64,000 bases of DNA from Acidimicrobiales bacterium (lineage in GTDB: Bacteria > Actinomycetota > Acidimicrobiia > Acidimicrobiales > Poriferisodalaceae). Shown piece by piece: positions 46,054 to 55,498 of this stretch. The position numbers and the translations under genes are program-made. The stretch lies in contig VYDH01000030.1 in assembly GCA_009843525.1 (NCBI GenBank), positions 62,001-126,000 on the forward strand, written 5' to 3'. Each line of letters opens with the position of its first letter. The stretch's first letter is position 1. The notes under the pieces were generated by a model. That model was given only the letters and a program-made list of their open reading frames with translations, was not told the origin of the DNA and did not search any database.

Positions 46054-48315
46054 GTGAGCCATCCGGAAATCCAGGCAGAACAAGCTCATATCGACCGTGC
46101 GTACGCGCTGCTGGAGACGTCCCGGCAGCGGGTGACGCGGCTGCGCGACATGGTCGAGGTGGGTCGTGGCGGCACACGGCAGGCCCGCTTCGAACGCGAC
46201 GTCATCGAAGATGCCGTTGCAGGGCGCCTGAGCCAGCTGGAGCTCGGCTCGTCGTCGCTGGTGTTCGGCCGCATCGACCGGTCCGAGCGGCCGAGCGGCG
46301 ACGACGACAAGTCCGACGGCAGTCCCGATGGCAATGGCGCCAGCGAGACCTTCTACATCGGCAGGCTTGCTGTGGCCGACGAGCGCCAGGAGCCGGTGGT
46401 GGTGGACTGGCGGGCCCCGATCGCCGAGCCGTTCTTCCGGGCCACCGGTGGCGACCCGCTCGGCCTGCTGCGCCGGCGGCACTTCGTGTGCCGTGGCCGC
46501 GTGCTTGCCGACCTCGAAGACGAGTTCTTCGACCTCGATGCGCTCGACGGCGAGAGCGGCGACGGCGACGGCCATCGCTCCCGGCTGAACGCCCACGGGG
46601 CCCTGTACGCCGCGCTCGAACAGCGTCGCGACGGCCAGCTGCGCCAGGTGGTGGCCACGATCCAGGCCGAGCAGGACGAGATCATCCGCAGCCCGCGCAA
46701 GGGCATCTTGGTCACCCAAGGCGGTCCCGGCACCGGCAAGACCATCGTGGCGCTGCACCGCGCGGCGTACTTGCTGTACACGTACCGGTTCCCGCTGGCC
46801 GGGCAGGGCGTGCTCGTGGTGGGTCCCAACCGGCTCTTCCTGCGCTACGTGGAACGGGTGCTGCCCAGCCTGGGCGAGGCCGGTGTTCACCTGTTCGTGC
46901 TGGCCGACCTGTTCAACGAGATCTTCCCCGACGTGCGGGTGCGCCTGGCCGACACGGCTGACGTGGCGCGCGTCAAGGGCGATGTCCGCATGTCGCAGGT
47001 GGTGAAGAACGCCGTGCGCGACCGGCAGCGCCCGCTGCGCGGCGATCTGCGTCTCGACTTCGGTTTGGGGTACGTCACGCTGGCGGCAAGCACGTCGCGG
47101 GCCATCGTGGCCGAGGCCCGCCGCCGTTTCCGCCATCACAACGCGGGCCGGGCGTACGTGGAGCAGGCGGTGTATGCGGCCATGTCGGCCTCACACCGCC
47201 GCCGCCCCGAGCCGTCCAAGCTGCGCGAACGGTTCTCGCGTCATCCCGATGTGATGGAGGCGTTCGAGCGCATGTGGCCGCTGCTGACGCCCGCGCAGCT
47301 CCTGCGCGACCTCTACGGCTCGCGTGCGCTGCTGCGGTCGGCGGCCGACGGGGCGCTGGCAGATGCCGAGACCGAGCAGCTGTACCGCCCCCGGGGCGAC
47401 AGCGAGGCCGACTACGAGTGGAGCGACGCCGACGTGCCCGTGCTCGACGAGGCCTACTCGGTGCTCGGGCCCCGGTCGCGCTCGCGCAGGCGCCGCAGCG
47501 ACACCGAGATGCGCACCTACGGCCACATCGTGGTCGACGAATGCCAGGACCAGCCGCCGATGGCGCTGCGCATGATCGCCCGGCGTTCGCTGAACGGCTC
47601 GATGACGCTGGTCGGCGACATCGCCCAGGCCACCTCCGCGCATGCACCGTCGAGCTGGCACGAGATTCTGGCCCACCTGCCGTCGGGGCCCGTTGCGCCA
47701 CGGCTGTCCGAGCTCACGCTGAGCTACCGGATCCCCCAGCCCAGCCTTGAGCTGGCCAACCAGGTGCTCGCCGCGGCTGCACCCGGCTTGGCCCCGCCCG
47801 CCGCGGTGCGCATCGACGGCTCGCCGCCCCGTTTCGTGACGGCATCCGAAGATGTAGCCCGGGCGGTGCTGGACACGGTGGTGTTCGAGGCGGCCGAGCT
47901 GGACGGCGGGAGCATGCTGGTGGTGTCGCCAGCCGAGTGCATGGACGACATTGCCGAGCTGCTTGCCTCCGCCGGCGTGGACTTCGGCCGTGCCACTGCG
48001 GCGAGCCGCAACGCCACCGGAGCGCTGCATCCGCATGTGACCCTGGCGCCGGTGCGGCTGTGCAAGGGGCTGGAAACCGACGGTGTGGTGGTGGTGGAGC
48101 CGGCTGCGATGGTGGACGAGGAGCCGCAGGGCCTGCGGGCGCTGTACGTGGCGCTGACCCGCGCCACCAAGCGGGTCGCAGTGGTGTCGTCGCGGCCGCT
48201 GCCCGAACCACTCCATTCGGCTGCTGCGTCATACGGCGCTGGGGCGTGCAACACTGGCCGCACTGCCGCTCACGCCGCTGCGGCAGAGGCGAGCTCGGGA
48301 GAATCGCATGGCTGA
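46054..48315 (+). CDS. HelD-like superfamily 1 helicase-type ATPase
   Basis: A 753-residue UvrD/Rep-related ATPase most like actinobacterial HelD, which removes stalled RNA polymerase from DNA. An N-terminal helical region (EQAHIDRAYALLETSRQRV) precedes Walker A GGPGTGKTIVALH near residue 223. Walker B HIVVDECQDQPPMALRM and motif VALTRATKRVAVV follow. GTG 46054 is the start after the lnt stop. The CDGSH gene overlaps its end by 8 nt. Confidence 0.85.
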   Translation: MSHPEIQAEQAHIDRAYALLETSRQRVTRLRDMVEVGRGGTRQARFERDVIEDAVAGRLSQLELGSSSLVFGRIDRSERPSGDDDKSDGSPDGNGASETFYIGRLAVADERQEPVVVDWRAPIAEPFFRATGGDPLGLLRRRHFVCRGRVLADLEDEFFDLDALDGESGDGDGHRSRLNAHGALYAALEQRRDGQLRQVVATIQAEQDEIIRSPRKGILVTQGGPGTGKTIVALHRAAYLLYTYRFPLAGQGVLVVGPNRLFLRYVERVLPSLGEAGVHLFVLADLFNEIFPDVRVRLADTADVARVKGDVRMSQVVKNAVRDRQRPLRGDLRLDFGLGYVTLAASTSRAIVAEARRRFRHHNAGRAYVEQAVYAAMSASHRRRPEPSKLRERFSRHPDVMEAFERMWPLLTPAQLLRDLYGSRALLRSAADGALADAETEQLYRPRGDSEADYEWSDADVPVLDEAYSVLGPRSRSRRRRSDTEMRTYGHIVVDECQDQPPMALRMIARRSLNGSMTLVGDIAQATSAHAPSSWHEILAHLPSGPVAPRLSELTLSYRIPQPSLELANQVLAAAAPGLAPPAAVRIDGSPPRFVTASEDVARAVLDTVVFEAAELDGGSMLVVSPAECMDDIAELLASAGVDFGRATAASRNATGALHPHVTLAPVRLCKGLETDGVVVVEPAAMVDEEPQGLRALYVALTRATKRVAVVSSRPLPEPLHSAAASYGAGACNTGRTAAHAAAAEASSGESHG

Positions 48316-48511
48316 TGTCACGGTGACAGTGCTGGACAATGGACCGCTGCTGGTGCGTGGTCCGTGCCAGGTATCGGACCACGAAGGGAACACGCTGTCC
48401 GACGGCGATGCGGTTGTTGCGCTTTGTCGGTGTGGTGAGTCGAATACCAAGCCGATGTGTGATGGCAGTCATAACCAGGGGTTCGACGGGACGCTGAACC
48501 CGCCTAGCTAG
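48308..48511 (+). CDS. CDGSH iron-sulfur domain protein
   Basis: A 67-residue protein ending in the complete CDGSH [2Fe-2S] motif CRCGESNTKPMCDGSH (three Cys, one His). The N-terminal part is the short MitoNEET-like lead seen in bacterial single-domain proteins. The role in redox or cluster transfer is uncertain. It overlaps the HelD-like gene by 8 nt. Confidence 0.92.
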   Translation: MADVTVTVLDNGPLLVRGPCQVSDHEGNTLSDGDAVVALCRCGESNTKPMCDGSHNQGFDGTLNPPS

Positions 48512-48539
48512 TCGGAGCGGTCAGCGAGACCGCGCGACC

Positions 48540-48694
48540 GCTGCGGAGGCGGCAGCAGCCTCAGCGACCAGCGATCCGGCAGGCCAGAGATCGGCACCGC
48601 TCCGCATTTCTTGGCTTGCGTCATCGACAACCTCACGTTGCGCTCGCTCGGGAACCGGTCGCAACGTCGCTGATCCTCCTGCCGCCTCCGCAGC
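48540..48694. repeat. Dispersed palindrome, copy B
   Basis: Arms begin GCTGCGGAGGCGGCAG at 48540 and end with its complement at 48694. The inner stem continues imperfectly through TCAGCGAC. Compared with copy A the inner stem sequence differs on both sides in step, and the loop carries about 75 extra bases. It occupies most of the 244-nt gap before lhr. Confidence 0.85.
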
Positions 48695-48755
48695 TATGAC
48701 ATCTGTGTCTTTCTGGGCGGTTGGTGTGACACCGGGGCAGTAGTAATGGGCTCGG

Positions 48756-51700
48756 ATGGCTGGCCTGACTGCTGACAGCGACGCTGACGCTCGGATGCAC
48801 TCGGCATTGGGGTCGTTTACCGCGCCTACTGCTGAGTGGTTTGCTTCTACTTTTGCGGCGCCTACTGAGTGCCAGGTTTCTGGGTGGCAGAGCATCTCGG
48901 AGGGGCGGCATTGTTTGATTGCTGCTCCTACTGGGTCGGGCAAGACGCTTGCCGCGTTCTTGTGGGCCATCGACCGGGTGATGAGCGAGCCCGAGCCGGA
49001 TCGCGCGGAGCGCACGCGGGTGCTGTACCTGTCGCCGCTGCGGGCGCTGGCGGTGGATGTCGACAAGAACCTGCGGGCGCCGCTGGCCGGCATCAGCCTG
49101 GCTGCCGAGCGGCTGGGCGTCGACGTGCATATGCCGACCGTGGGGGTGCGCACGGGCGACACCAGCGCGGCTGAGCGGCGGCGGCTGGTCACCAGGCCGC
49201 CTGACATTGCCATCACCACGCCTGAGTCGCTGTACCTCATGCTGACCTCGCAGGCGCGCGAGACGCTGCGATGGGTGCGGTGGGTGATCGTCGACGAGAT
49301 CCACTCGGTGGCAGCCACCAAGCGGGGCACGCATCTGGCGCTGTCGCTGGAGCGACTGTGCGAGCTGACCGCCGAGCCGCCGCAACGGATCGGGCTGTCG
49401 GCCACGCAGCGCCCGCTCTCGGAGGTTGCCCGGTTCTTGGGCGGCAGCGATCCCGAGCAGCCAGCGTCTCGCCATGTCGAGATCACCGATGCCGGCATGA
49501 CCAAGCAGCTCGACGTGGAGGTCATCGTCGGCGTGTCCGACATGGGCGATCTGGCAGCTGCCAGTGCCGGCGCTGCGCCCAATGGCGCCGTGCGCGTCGA
49601 CCACGACGATGACTTCGCGCCGCCGCTTGCTGTGGCGCCGTCAGACGCAGCGCTGCCACAAGCGCCGACCGAGGCGGTGTCCCCAGATACGCAGATCCAG
49701 CCGGCCCCGCCCGCGCCGCAGACGCACTCCAACAGCATCTGGCCGGCCATTCACCCCCGGCTGCTGCAGCTGGTCTATGCGCACCGCTCCACCATCATCT
49801 TCACCAATGCACGCCGGCTGGCCGAGCGGCTGGCCACCCGGCTGAACGAGCTGCATCTGGAGGGGCTCAACCGGGCCGCCGAAGCCGAGGGCACCTCGCC
49901 GCCGGAGGGCGCCGAGCTGGTGCGGGCGCATCACGGCTCGCTCAGCCGCGAGCAACGGCTCGGAATCGAAGACGATCTCAAGGCGGGCAGGGTGCGCGCC
50001 ATCGTGGCCACCTCGTCATTGGAGCTGGGCATCGACATGGGCGCGGTCGACCTGGTGGTGCAGGTGGCCTCGCCGCCGTCGGTAGCAGCGGGCATGCAGC
50101 GCATTGGGCGGGCCGGGCACCAGGTGGGCGAGCCCAGCGTCGGCAAGATCTTCCCCCGCCACCGGGGCGACCTGGTCGAGGCGGCGGTGGTGGCGCAGCG
50201 CATGGGCACCGGCGAGATTGAGTCGATCCGCTTCCCGCGCCAGCCGCTCGACGTGCTGGCCCAGCAGGTGGTGGCCATGGTCGCGGTCGACGACTGGTCG
50301 GTGCCCGACCTGCTGGCAATCATCCGGCGGGCCGCGCCTTACGAGCAGCTCAGCGAGGAAGTGTTCAGCTCGGTGCTCGATCTGCTGGCGGGCCGCTACC
50401 CGTCCGAGGAGTTCCGCGAGCTGCGGCCACGGATCGTGTGGGACCGCACCACCGGGATGCTGCGGGCTCGTCAGGGTGCGGGCCGCTTGGCGGTCACCAA
50501 CGCCGGAACGATTCCCGATCGGGGCCTGTATGCGGTGTTCACCACCGACGGGTCGCGTGTGGGCGAGCTCGACGAGGAGATGGTGTACGAGGCCCGGGTG
50601 GGCGAGACGTTCCTGCTGGGAGCCTCGACGTGGCGCATCGCCGAGATCACCTTCGACCGGGTGGTGGTCACGCCCGCGCCGGGCGAGCCGGGCAAGATGC
50701 CGTTCTGGCACGGCGACGGGCCCGGCCGGCCGCTGGAGCTGGGCAGGGCCGTGGGGGCGTTCATCCGCACCATCGGCGACGAGCTGCCTGCGGACCTTGA
50801 GTCTCATCTGATGCAGCTCGATGCCGAAGCGGAGCGCGCCGCGGTCATGGCCCGGCGCGGCGACGTGGATCCGGCAGGCGAGCCGTCATCGGAGAAGGGT
50901 GGCAGGGCAGCGCCTCCGCGTCGGGCCGCCAAAGCCGCAGAGCCGACCGCTCGGCTCGTTGAACAGCTGCAGCGCGAGAACTGCCTCGATCGCTCGGCTG
51001 CGGTCAACGTTCTGCGCTACCTGGACGCGCAGCGGGCGGCGACCGGTGCGGTGCCCGACGATCGCACGATCGTGGTGGAGCGCTTCCGTGACGAGATCGG
51101 CGACTGGCGCATCTGCATCCTCACGCCGTTCGGCGCACGGGTGCATGCGCCGTGGGGGATCGCGCTGCAGGCCAAGCTCGCCGAGCAAGCCGCCGGCAGC
51201 GGGGAAGCCAACGGCATGGGCGGTGTCGAGCTGCTGTGGAGCGACGACGGGATCGTGCTGCGGCTGCCCGATGTCTGGTGGTCTGACGACCAGGCTTCCA
51301 ACGGGTCTGCGTGGGACTCGCCCGGAGCCGGCGGCGCGCCGGTGCTGGATGCGACGGATCTGGCGCTCGATCCCGACGAGGTGCGCGACGCCATCGTGAG
51401 TCACCTGCCCTCGACGGCCCTGTTCGCCTCGCGCTTCCGGGAAGTCGCGGGTCGAGCGCTGCTGCTGCCTCGCCGCCGGCCCGGCGAGCGGGTGCCGCTG
51501 TGGCAGCAGCGCCAGCGCTCGGCCGGGCTGCTGGAGGTTGCCGCCAAGTACCCGAGCTTCCCGATGCTGTTGGAAACCTCCCGGGAATGCCTGCAGGAAG
51601 TGTTCGACGTGCCGGCACTGGCAGAGGTGCTGTCCGACATCCGGTCCCGCAAGATCCGCATGGTCACCGTCGATACCGATGGCGCCTCGCCGATGGCGCA

Positions 51701-53807
51701 GAGCCTGCTGTTCGACTGGATCTCGGTGTTCATGTACGGCGGCGACGCGCCGCTGGCAGAACGCCGGGCGGCGGCGCTGGCGCTCGACCGAGATCTGCTG
51801 GCCGATCTGCTCGGCGCCGAGGAACTGCGGGAGCTGCTCGACGCCGAGGTGCTCGCCACGCTCGAGCTGGAGCTGCAGCGCCTGGCCGACGGTCGCCGGG
51901 CCCGCAGCGCCGACGAACTCGCCGACGTGCTGAGCCGTGTAGGCGACCTCACTGCAGAGGAGATCTCCTACCGCTGCGTTTCCGACGCGCCCTCGTCAAC
52001 GGCGGTGCCCACAGCCGATGAGGCACCGCAGGCCGGCGAGGCCGCGGCGCAGGTCGAGTCGCCGAGGGAGGGCTGGCTGGCCGAGCTGCTGGCCGAGCGC
52101 CGCGCCGTGGAGTTACGGATCGCGGGCGAGACCCGGTATGTGGCAGTCGAGGATGCCGCGAGGTACCGGGACGCCTTGGGGTGCGCCTTGCCCGTGGGCC
52201 TGCCCGCGGCGCTGACCGTCGATGTGCTGACACCGGGAACCGACCCGCTCGACGAGTTGGTGGCCCGCTTCGCGGCAACTCATGTGCCGTTCGAAGCCGA
52301 TGCGGTTGCCGAGCGGTTGGGTATTGCGGCTGTGCGCGTCACGGCTGCGCTCAATCGGCTCGAGACAGCCAAACGGGTGACCCGGGGAGCGTTCCGACCC
52401 GACGGCACCAGCACCGAATGGTGCGACACGTCGGTGCTGCGAACCATGCGGCGGCGCTCGCTGGCACGGTTGCGCCGCGAGGTGGAACCGGTGCCGCCCG
52501 AGGCGTATGCCCGCTTCCTGTCGGCGTGGCACAGCATCGACCGGCCGCGACGGGGCGCCGATGCGCTGGCCGATGCCATCACGCAGCTCGCTGGTGCGCC
52601 CGTCGCCGCCTCGATCCTCGAGACCGATGTGCTGCCCGCACGCGTCGCCCGCTACAGCAGTGCCGATCTGGACGCCTTGCTGGCCAGCGGCGAGCTGGTG
52701 TGGATCGGTGCGGGATCGCTCGGCCCCAACGACGGCCGTATCCGTCTCTACTGGCGCGACGAGATCGCCACCCTGGCGCCGCCAACCGAGCCCGAGCCCG
52801 ACAACCCTGTAGCCGCGGCAGTGCTCGCTCACCTCGCCGAGCACGGCGCCGCCTTCTGGCCCGACCTGCTCAGTGCAGCCCACGCCGCCACCGCCGACAG
52901 CGATGGGCAGGCCGACCTCTCAAGCTTGTCCGAGCAGGTGCTGGCGGCATTGTGGGACATGGTGTGGGCAGGGCTGGTGACCAACGACACGCTGGCGCCG
53001 CTGCGGGCACTCGGTCCTCGCCGCACTGGCCGAAGCAGATCTTCCGGCGCAGGCCGATCTGCAGGCGCCCGACAGGGTGCTCGCCGCGGTCGGTCGGGCG
53101 TGTTGACCCGTTCGGGTCCGGCCCGTCGACGCCCCGGTCGCTTGCGCAGCGGCGGGCCGCCGAGTGCGGCGGGCCGCTGGTCGCTGACCTCGCTGCTGCG
53201 CGAGCCGGCGCCGGCACCAACTGAGCGGGCGCACGGCGGCGCGCAGGCACTGCTGGAGCGGCACGGCATCGTCACCCGTCCCGGCGTGCTGGCCGAGGGC
53301 CATCCGGGCGGTTTCGCAGCGGCATACGGCATCTTGCGCGCGCTCGAAGAGCGAGGCAGCGTGCGGCGCGGCCACTTCGTGGAAGGGCTCGGCGCGGCAC
53401 AGTTCGCCACCGCCGCGGCGGTCGAACGCTTGCGGGACTACCGCGAGAGCTCAGACGAAGTCGTGGTACTCGGCGCGGCCGACCCAGCCCAGCCGTACGG
53501 TGCCGCGCTGGGCTGGCCAGCCAGCGACGGCCGGCCCAGCCGCACCGCCGGCGCGCACGTGGTGCTGGCTGACGGCACCCCGCTCGTCGCGCTGGACCGC
53601 GGCGGGCGCACCCTGCACACCTTCGAGCACGCCGCGGACGATCTGCGCTGGGTCGGAGCGCTGCGTCAGGCACTCGCCGAGGGCCGGCTCGCCAAGGTCG
53701 AGTTGGCCCGCATCGACGCCGGCCCCGCCGCCGAGCACCCGATCCACGACGCACTGATCGAGCACGGTTTCACCCCCGGCTACCGAGGCCCCACCCTCCG
53801 TCCCTGA
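48756..53807 (+). CDS. lhr: Large helicase-related protein Lhr (superfamily 2)
   Basis: A 1683-residue DNA helicase of the full-length Lhr type, which translocates 3' to 5' on single-stranded DNA and acts in repair. Walker A APTGSGKT at residues 57-64, DEIH near 180, SATQRPL and the helicase C motifs LELGIDMGAVD and QRIGRAGHQ are clear. The long Lhr C-terminal region follows, with an Arg/Ser/Gly-rich stretch near residue 1430. ATG 48756. Its last codons (TPGYRGPTLR) are repeated beyond the downstream island. Confidence 0.93.
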   Translation: MAGLTADSDADARMHSALGSFTAPTAEWFASTFAAPTECQVSGWQSISEGRHCLIAAPTGSGKTLAAFLWAIDRVMSEPEPDRAERTRVLYLSPLRALAVDVDKNLRAPLAGISLAAERLGVDVHMPTVGVRTGDTSAAERRRLVTRPPDIAITTPESLYLMLTSQARETLRWVRWVIVDEIHSVAATKRGTHLALSLERLCELTAEPPQRIGLSATQRPLSEVARFLGGSDPEQPASRHVEITDAGMTKQLDVEVIVGVSDMGDLAAASAGAAPNGAVRVDHDDDFAPPLAVAPSDAALPQAPTEAVSPDTQIQPAPPAPQTHSNSIWPAIHPRLLQLVYAHRSTIIFTNARRLAERLATRLNELHLEGLNRAAEAEGTSPPEGAELVRAHHGSLSREQRLGIEDDLKAGRVRAIVATSSLELGIDMGAVDLVVQVASPPSVAAGMQRIGRAGHQVGEPSVGKIFPRHRGDLVEAAVVAQRMGTGEIESIRFPRQPLDVLAQQVVAMVAVDDWSVPDLLAIIRRAAPYEQLSEEVFSSVLDLLAGRYPSEEFRELRPRIVWDRTTGMLRARQGAGRLAVTNAGTIPDRGLYAVFTTDGSRVGELDEEMVYEARVGETFLLGASTWRIAEITFDRVVVTPAPGEPGKMPFWHGDGPGRPLELGRAVGAFIRTIGDELPADLESHLMQLDAEAERAAVMARRGDVDPAGEPSSEKGGRAAPPRRAAKAAEPTARLVEQLQRENCLDRSAAVNVLRYLDAQRAATGAVPDDRTIVVERFRDEIGDWRICILTPFGARVHAPWGIALQAKLAEQAAGSGEANGMGGVELLWSDDGIVLRLPDVWWSDDQASNGSAWDSPGAGGAPVLDATDLALDPDEVRDAIVSHLPSTALFASRFREVAGRALLLPRRRPGERVPLWQQRQRSAGLLEVAAKYPSFPMLLETSRECLQEVFDVPALAEVLSDIRSRKIRMVTVDTDGASPMAQSLLFDWISVFMYGGDAPLAERRAAALALDRDLLADLLGAEELRELLDAEVLATLELELQRLADGRRARSADELADVLSRVGDLTAEEISYRCVSDAPSSTAVPTADEAPQAGEAAAQVESPREGWLAELLAERRAVELRIAGETRYVAVEDAARYRDALGCALPVGLPAALTVDVLTPGTDPLDELVARFAATHVPFEADAVAERLGIAAVRVTAALNRLETAKRVTRGAFRPDGTSTEWCDTSVLRTMRRRSLARLRREVEPVPPEAYARFLSAWHSIDRPRRGADALADAITQLAGAPVAASILETDVLPARVARYSSADLDALLASGELVWIGAGSLGPNDGRIRLYWRDEIATLAPPTEPEPDNPVAAAVLAHLAEHGAAFWPDLLSAAHAATADSDGQADLSSLSEQVLAALWDMVWAGLVTNDTLAPLRALGPRRTGRSRSSGAGRSAGARQGARRGRSGVLTRSGPARRRPGRLRSGGPPSAAGRWSLTSLLREPAPAPTERAHGGAQALLERHGIVTRPGVLAEGHPGGFAAAYGILRALEERGSVRRGHFVEGLGAAQFATAAAVERLRDYRESSDEVVVLGAADPAQPYGAALGWPASDGRPSRTAGAHVVLADGTPLVALDRGGRTLHTFEHAADDLRWVGALRQALAEGRLAKVELARIDAGPAAEHPIHDALIEHGFTPGYRGPTLRP
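53770..53800 (+). repeat. Direct repeat left copy (3' end of lhr)
   Basis: A 31-bp stretch encoding the last residues of Lhr, matching 58872-58902 at 28 of 31 positions. All three differences fall at third codon positions of the Lhr frame. Confidence 0.9.
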
Positions 53808-53854
53808 CCTCCAAGAAAATCGCTGGATGACGCCCAGCGCATGCGCATACGCTG

Positions 53855-54334
53855 ATGGCCGTGGCGCGCGCGGTGTCTCTGCCGATTTCCGAGGACCTCG
53901 CTGAACGCCTGCGCGCAGAGGGCGAAGCGAGCGATCAACCGCCTCCCGTGCTCGCTGCCTCACTCATTGACGAGGGCCTGAAGACCCGCCAGTTTCCTGG
54001 CATCGTCTACATGGACGGCCCATCGGGGCGTCGGGCCAGCTTGGCCGACGGTCCCGATGTCTGGCAGATCATTCGGGCGCTGCAGGAAGTGCCGGTGGAC
54101 CAGTACGACCCTGTCGAAACCATCTGCATTGAGTCGGACTTGCGTGAGAGGCAGATACGTCTCGCTGTGAGCTTCTACGAGGCCTATCCCGACGAGATTG
54201 AAGCCAAGATCGCAGACAATCGCGCTGCCGCCAAGCGAATCGACGAGATGATCGCGGAACGGGAGCGCGCAGTGGCGCGCGGCGAGGTCATTCCACGGTT
54301 CAGGCCGCAGCACGAGACTGTCGCGCCAGCCTGA
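53855..54334 (+). CDS. Antitoxin, DUF433-like, partner of a DUF5615 toxin
   Basis: A 159-residue protein. The N-terminus (AVSLPISEDLAERLRAEGEA) resembles a short DNA-binding or CopG-like segment. The middle (GIVYMDGPSGRRASLADGP) resembles the DUF433-type antitoxin core. The C-terminal helix is charged (KRIDEMIAERERAVARGE). Function is inferred mainly from the toxin gene 15 nt downstream. ATG 53855 lies 47 nt after the lhr stop. Confidence 0.75.
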   Translation: MAVARAVSLPISEDLAERLRAEGEASDQPPPVLAASLIDEGLKTRQFPGIVYMDGPSGRRASLADGPDVWQIIRALQEVPVDQYDPVETICIESDLRERQIRLAVSFYEAYPDEIEAKIADNRAAAKRIDEMIAERERAVARGEVIPRFRPQHETVAPA

Positions 54335-54349
54335 GATCCCGACCGAGTC

Positions 54350-54709
54350 ATGCGGTGGCTGCTCGACGAGATGCTGCCTCGTGCCGCCGTTGACGCGCTC
54401 AACGACCGAGGTCACGAAGCTGTGAGTGCCGTGGGCATCGACATGCGGGGCGCGTCTGATGACACCGTGTACGCAACCGCGGTCGAACAGAGTCGAATTG
54501 TGGTGACCGAGGATGAGGACGACTTCGAACGAGTCCTGATGCAGGCGTTTGCCGCCGGTGGTCCGGTGGTTCCGATCGTCGTCGTGCGCAAGGCCAGGTT
54601 CGGGCGTGGTGGCTCAATGCCCTACCGGTTGGCCGAAGCGCTGGATCGTTGGTCGGTCGAAAACCCGGAACCCTTCGTCGGTGCTCACTACCTGAGGGGT
54701 GCCGAGTAG
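54350..54709 (+). CDS. DUF5615 PIN-like toxin
   Basis: A 119-residue toxin: MRWLLDEMLPRAAVDALNDRGH gives the first acidic site, and IVVTEDEDDFERVL gives the later acidic cluster where DUF5615 proteins have D-x-D. Start ATG 54350, 15 nt after the antitoxin stop. Same family as the toxin at 12771 but clearly divergent, so not a recent duplicate. Confidence 0.85.
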   Translation: MRWLLDEMLPRAAVDALNDRGHEAVSAVGIDMRGASDDTVYATAVEQSRIVVTEDEDDFERVLMQAFAAGGPVVPIVVVRKARFGRGGSMPYRLAEALDRWSVENPEPFVGAHYLRGAE

Positions 54710-54715
54710 GCGTCG

Positions 54716-55070
54716 CTAATGACGCGGTACGCCTGTGTGGATCTGTTCCCAGAAATGGGTCATCGACGCTTCCGTCAATGCCCCGCTGGTCTCGGCGGCT
54801 CCCAAGCTCGAGGGGGAGAAGAACTCAGGAGGCAGTGCGAGTTTCGTGAACGAACGTTCAACGCCGTATCGACACCGGGCGATGTCCCACAGCGCCTCCC
54901 GATTCTGACGTAGTGGTTGCGGAATCGTTCGTTGGTCAGCTCCGCCTCTTCGTGGTCGGCATCGCCATCGTCGCCTTCGACGAGCCCCAGATGCAGTTCG
55001 AGGTAATGGAACTTGACGTCAGACCCGAAGAGGTCAAGAAGCTCATCCGTCTGGTCGACTCCGATCCGCG
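54716..55070 (-). pseudogene. Decayed minus-strand coding remnant
   Basis: The 375-nt gap between the toxin and the VapC gene holds a minus-strand reading with protein-like composition but no start. DELLDLFGSDVKFHYLELHL and ELTNERFRNHYV are in one frame. After a shift near 54908 the reading continues as QNREALWDIARCRYGVE, LALPPEFF and FWEQIHTG to a TAG at 54716-54718. It looks like a frameshifted C-terminal fragment of an unrecognised protein. The plus-strand frames here are its shadows. Confidence 0.4.
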
Positions 55071-55084
55071 AACAAGGTGCGGGG

Positions 55085-55498
55085 TCAGTCGATGGATCCG
55101 CGTTCGACGACCCACTCGCACTGTTGACCGGTTACGCGTGCAATGAAATCGAAGTCGTTGTCGTAGTGGAGCGCGGTGAGTCCCTCCGCTTCAGCCGCCG
55201 CCGCGATCAGCAGATCTGGGATCGACCGCCCCTGTAGGCCCTGCTCAGCAAGCAGACGCTGCGTTTGGCGCGCGCGACGCACATGCTCAGATGAAGTCTC
55301 GACCAAGCGCAATTTGCCGATGCTGCTTGTCAACGTCTCCCATTCGTTGACGTTCCGGGCCGAGAAGCCGACCTCGAGGTCGCTGATGCCCGCACGAGCG
55401 GCGCGACCGGCGAGTGCAAGGGTCTCGACCACCTCGCGCACAGATTCTTGCGACAGTCTGGTCAGCACGCTCGTGTCGATTAGATGCGTTAGCGCCAC
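55085..55498 (-). CDS. VapC-like PIN-domain toxin
   Basis: A 137-residue PIN ribonuclease: HLIDTSVLTRL provides the first Asp, ISDLEVGFSARN the Glu, and SIPDLLIAAAAEAEGLTALHYDNDFD the remaining acidic residues. Its ATG lies inside the end of the restriction-modification gene (10-nt overlap), so it is translated with that gene. No VapB antitoxin is adjacent, which is unusual; the antitoxin may be lost or unlinked. Confidence 0.85.
   Translation of the reverse strand: MALTHLIDTSVLTRLSQESVREVVETLALAGRAARAGISDLEVGFSARNVNEWETLTSSIGKLRLVETSSEHVRRARQTQRLLAEQGLQGRSIPDLLIAAAAEAEGLTALHYDNDFDFIARVTGQQCEWVVERGSID

Noticed and set aside
52980..53200. Frameshift in the Arg/Ser/Gly-rich stretch of lhr
   Set aside because: Other frames give no better match, and conserved-looking sequence resumes in the same frame afterwards.
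54719..54913. PIN-toxin fragment on the plus strand (reading VIDASV)
   Set aside because: Only six residues resemble a PIN start; the rest does not, and the minus-strand remnant explains the region better.
54913..55146. Small plus-strand gene of 77 codons
   Set aside because: It overlaps the VapC gene antisense, and the minus strand reads more like protein here.
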